From the NCBI GenBank assembly GCA_963978895.1, contig OZ022242.1:13801907-13865906 (forward strand): a DNA stretch of 64,000 bases. Reading direction: 5' to 3'. The notes beneath the pieces are model-generated. The model made no database searches, was not told where the DNA came from, and saw only the letters and a program-made list of their open reading frames with translations. The position numbers and the translations under genes are program-made. Shown piece by piece: positions 61,106-64,000 of this stretch (position 1 is its first letter; the number at the start of each line of letters is the position of its first letter). The DNA is from Erpobdella octoculata (lineage: Eukaryota; Annelida; Clitellata; Hirudinida; Erpobdellidae).

Positions 61106-62130
61106 TCAAACTTTAAGGCATTTTCCCGAATCTAGGGAGATACCACACCACCCCCGGCTCGGCCACCACTGAAACACAAAATCCTTGGCTAAATCGCTAT
61201 GAGCCTCAGCCTCATTGGCATTTGTAGAAGTATTTTCAAACTGTTCTGCAACATCCGGGGTAGCAACCTCCTCAGTTGACTCATCCGTGGCAGTATCACT
61301 GACATGGGCGCTCCGATCATTATACATCACTTGGAGATCTGTTCCATCCTTTTTAAAACCAATTTTCTCCAGGACCAACTTATTCCCAATGACTTTGAAC
61401 TGACGACACTTAACAAATCCGCCTGCCATACAAAAATTGTGAAATATCTTGTTTAAGCTACTACCACCAAACACGAAACTTTTCTGCAACACGAATATCT
61501 TGGGTACATTTGATCAAGCAATCCTCCTGTCTCTCGAAACGATATTCTATAAAGGAAGCCTTGCATTTGAAAGGCACTTTGCGCAGTTTCCACGACCATT
61601 TAAATTTAAGAAACGCTCATCGTCTGGACACAAAAATCTCGGCGGACCCTTATGCAAAACTCCGGTTCTCCCAACACGCCAGGAGTTGTCTGCAATCGGG
61701 CACCGGCACCACCAGGCGCCTTCAAAACTTCTCCGACGACTTCCCCAGAATCTGTGAGAGTCCAGCTGTTTAATGGCAGCATCGCCGATCCGGCCACTGC
61801 CATTTTCTTTTCAGGGCAGACCTGACCACCAAGAAATAGTTTTTCTCTCGTTTTCTCTTGTGCTACTTTGTTCTCTTCTCTTATGATGTTCATGGCTGCT
61901 TTGTTTTTTTCTTTCATTCTCTTCTGTGCTGCTTCGTTTATTTCTTTTTTCTTTTTTTTGTTAACTTCATTTGTATCAAACTCGTATTCTTCTGGATCAG
62001 ACCCATTGTCCTCCAATGACGTCCGGAAACGGTCCATGAGCTCGGGCTTTTCTCCCTTAGCATTCAATCCCTGTTTTCTTAGCTCCCGCTTCAACTCAGA
62101 AACGGTAAGTTTTTCCAGTAATTGTAAAAT
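61106..62130 (-). pseudogene. LTR-retrotransposon gag-like fragment with SAP domain
   Basis: The minus-strand frame starting about 62130 encodes a SAP-like helix-turn-helix (TVSELKRELRKQGLNAKGEK, then ELMDRF), an acidic stretch and a Lys/Glu-rich coiled-coil-like region. It then changes to Gly/Pro-rich sequence of a different character toward 61606. A second frame (61492-61106) continues with an acidic linker. SAP-like N-termini occur in some LTR-retrotransposon Gag proteins. Protease, reverse transcriptase and integrase are absent from the window, so this is a remnant. Confidence 0.5.
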
Positions 62131-62143
62131 CATTTTTTCAGAT

Positions 62144-62300
62144 CCCACTTCTAACACCAATGTTACGATATTGCGGGTTCTTCTGGAAATGGTTCTACAA
62201 TTTATTGAAAGTAATAAAAATAAGGGCTAGTTCTGTACCTTTCTTTCTCTGTTAATATTCACAAACCCGTCTAGAACCATTAAATGACGGGAAAAGGTTA
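62144..62300 (-). mobile_element. LTR boundary and primer-binding-site-like sequence
   Basis: On the minus strand, ATATCGTAACA ends at 62161 (TGTTACGATATTG on plus). It is followed directly by TTGGTGTTAGAAGTGGGATC, a primer-binding-site type common in Ty3/Gypsy elements, and then the gag-like frame. The other end of the LTR was not located; the 62300 limit is nominal. Confidence 0.5.
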
Positions 62301-62473
62301 TACCGTGAGAAAAACAGGAAAGATATTAGACCAGTGCGTATTGTGGCTTGCAAAATGTTTGAAAGAATTTTTTAAAACATGCGAAACTATGAAAATAGGG
62401 ATTCTATCCAGTTCTAATTCGAATTAAGAAAATTATTTAATGTTCTAACTTAAACTAAAACAACTAAAATCAT

Positions 62474-62757
62474 CAATTACATAATACAAAATATATTTTT
62501 TGAAAAACAACGTTTTTCTTGCGCTCTAAAAAGTATAAAATAATATTCCTATAATTCATATACAACGAAAAACGTTGCGGGCGAATTATTTTTTAAAACC
62601 ATTTGTTTTATTAAAGTTGTTGATGTTTTAGCCGTAGCCTATAATGTGCCCGCAACGTTTTCCGTTGTATATGAATTATAGGAATATTATTTTATACTTT
62701 TTAGGGCGCAAGAAAAACGTTGTTTTTTTAAAATATATTTTTTATTATGTAAAAATT
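62474..62757. repeat. Palindromic ~284-bp repeat, copy 2
   Basis: Arms share TACATAATA-AAAATATATTT, CAACGTTTTTCTTGCGC and ATATACAACGAAAAACGTT. It is the same family as 18487-18778, with near-perfect arms, and resembles a MITE or a hairpin insert of Helitron-like elements. Confidence 0.75.
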
Positions 62758-62854
62758 ATTTTCTACTTTTTCGTTTTTGATGGGTGAAATTTAAGAATTT
62801 GAGCTTTTAGAATAAATATATTCAAATGAATATATTTATTCTAAAATAAATAAA

Positions 62855-62888
62855 GGGCCCCTGTGAATAAATATATTCACAGGGGCCC
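62855..62888. repeat. Perfect 15-bp-stem hairpin
   Basis: GGGCCCCTGTGAATA, a 4-base loop AATA, then the exact inverse. A second AT-rich palindrome (ATAAATATATTCAAATG) lies just upstream at 62812-62840. Function unknown. Confidence 0.85.
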
Positions 62889-64000
62889 GTGTTCATGACG
62901 AAGGTTTAAGAGCTACGTCATCTCTTACGGCGGCGTAACTCAGTGGGGGGGGCGAAAAAAGTTAATTCATGACACTCGACTAGCGCTGTTCTACTGATTA
63001 AAGTTACGCCTGCCAGCTAGCAGGTTTAACGAGTGTCTTAGTTAAAATAAACACTGATTTCCCGACTTCTCACATCGTTTCGCTCGTAGATATATCAGAA
63101 AATGTCTTAATATACAGATAGCTAATCTGTTTGAACTTACATTAACTAGTTTTTCTTTAACAGAATGCTTCAAAAAAAATTAAAAAAATCAAAGGAGGCA
63201 GATATACCCTTGCCCCCTGACTGGTGTGCCTGCTGCAAATGCTATGGAAAGCTAGCAAAAATCGTAAAACATTAGAAGTTGCTTTTTTAAATGAAATCTA
63301 AAGAGAAGGAAACAATGAAATAATAACCTCGACAAATAAAATATTGAAAACTTTCATCGATAATTACTCCCCCTTTCTCTCTCTTTTAAAATAATTTGTT
63401 TTGAATGTTAAGAAAAAAGGGGGAGGGATAATGATGATAGTCTCCCTAGCCTTTCCTTACCTTGAGTGATGTCCTTGAATACAGAAAAGATGACGAATTC
63501 TGATTGATATGTTGGCCTACACTTGTACTCAAATCAATTGTTCATAATGTTCAAAGGAGATGCATGCAAACGTGCAATAACTACCAGTTATATTGTTACT
63601 GTTACTCTAATACATGTACAATAGTAATAAAAGGTAAATAGAAAGACACAAAGAAGCGTCGACAAACATACATACAGTACAAACATACATACAGTACATA
63701 CAATAGAAAGACACAAAGAAGCGTCGACAAACATACATACACAGATGTACAATAATGCACATCCTTTCCACCTGGTTGTGTACAAGCAATTAAATACACG
63801 AGGGAAGCACACACTAGCATTCTTATTGTTGATTTTTCTTATTAGTTTTCAATATGAATTATCTGTTTATTGTCTTCTTGTGTGTAGCTTTCTTCTTTCT
63901 TTTTCTTATGTAACATAATAATTTCTTTTTTGCGGATTTGAAAAAATCGAATTTTTTAAGCTTTCAGTTTTATGTTGCATTTAGTGGTTTTTGTGTGTTT
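62889..64000. other. Spacer with short tandem duplication
   Basis: GAAAGACACAAAGAAGCGTC followed by GACAAACATACATAC occurs twice (63641 and 63706). A hAT-terminus-like GGCGTAACTCAGTGGGGGGG is at 62931. No gene recognised. Confidence 0.4.

Overview
This is a window of AT-rich invertebrate animal (metazoan) nuclear DNA. Evidence for this is four spliced genes of conserved animal families, GT-AG introns mostly of 70-2,700 bp, and dense hAT, Helitron, fold-back, tRNA-related and LTR/non-LTR debris plus long microsatellites. I cannot place it to phylum. Most long open frames here are read-through of simple repeats and were left out.

Layout. (1) 1-15810: a 4.39-kb segment (1-4388) recurs at 11423-15810 with one mismatch noticed. 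It contains a fold-back-like element and a 26-35-bp minisatellite. Between the copies lie Helitron-like elements with minisatellite bodies, a tandem tRNA-like repeat, a degenerate ORF at 7203, a ~158-bp tandem array and a perfect 1.98-kb (GTGA)n tract. (2) 15811-18400: an IRAK1BP1-like gene on the minus strand. (3) 18400-21000: repeat debris. (4) 21330-35566: a complete TIA1/TIAR-like RNA-binding gene (minus) head-to-head with a complete 17-exon classical calpain (plus); the two putative start codons are about 75 bp apart. The calpain carries Ser at the catalytic Cys position. (5) 37692-49317: a complete six-exon ZFAND3-like gene (minus), convergent with the calpain, whose large introns hold a hAT element, a Helitron helicase relic, a 2-kb palindromic minisatellite structure, a short Helitron-like element and a CR1-like LINE relic. 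(6) 49318-64000: no host gene recognised; simple repeats, hAT-related elements (including a 1.5-kb one with BED and dimerisation-domain ORFs, perfect TIRs and 8-bp TSD), an LTR-retrotransposon gag fragment and a palindromic repeat.

The splice models of TIA1, calpain and ZFAND3 were assembled by hand. Every junction keeps phase, giving 374, 701 and 276 residues. The host genes have no evident shared pathway: RNA binding and stress granules, calpain-type protease fold, A20/AN1 zinc-finger and NF-kB-associated families. I saw no CRISPR, operon or convincing new multi-gene system. The most unusual material is mobile DNA: Helitron-like elements and fold-back elements whose bodies or arms are made of minisatellites.
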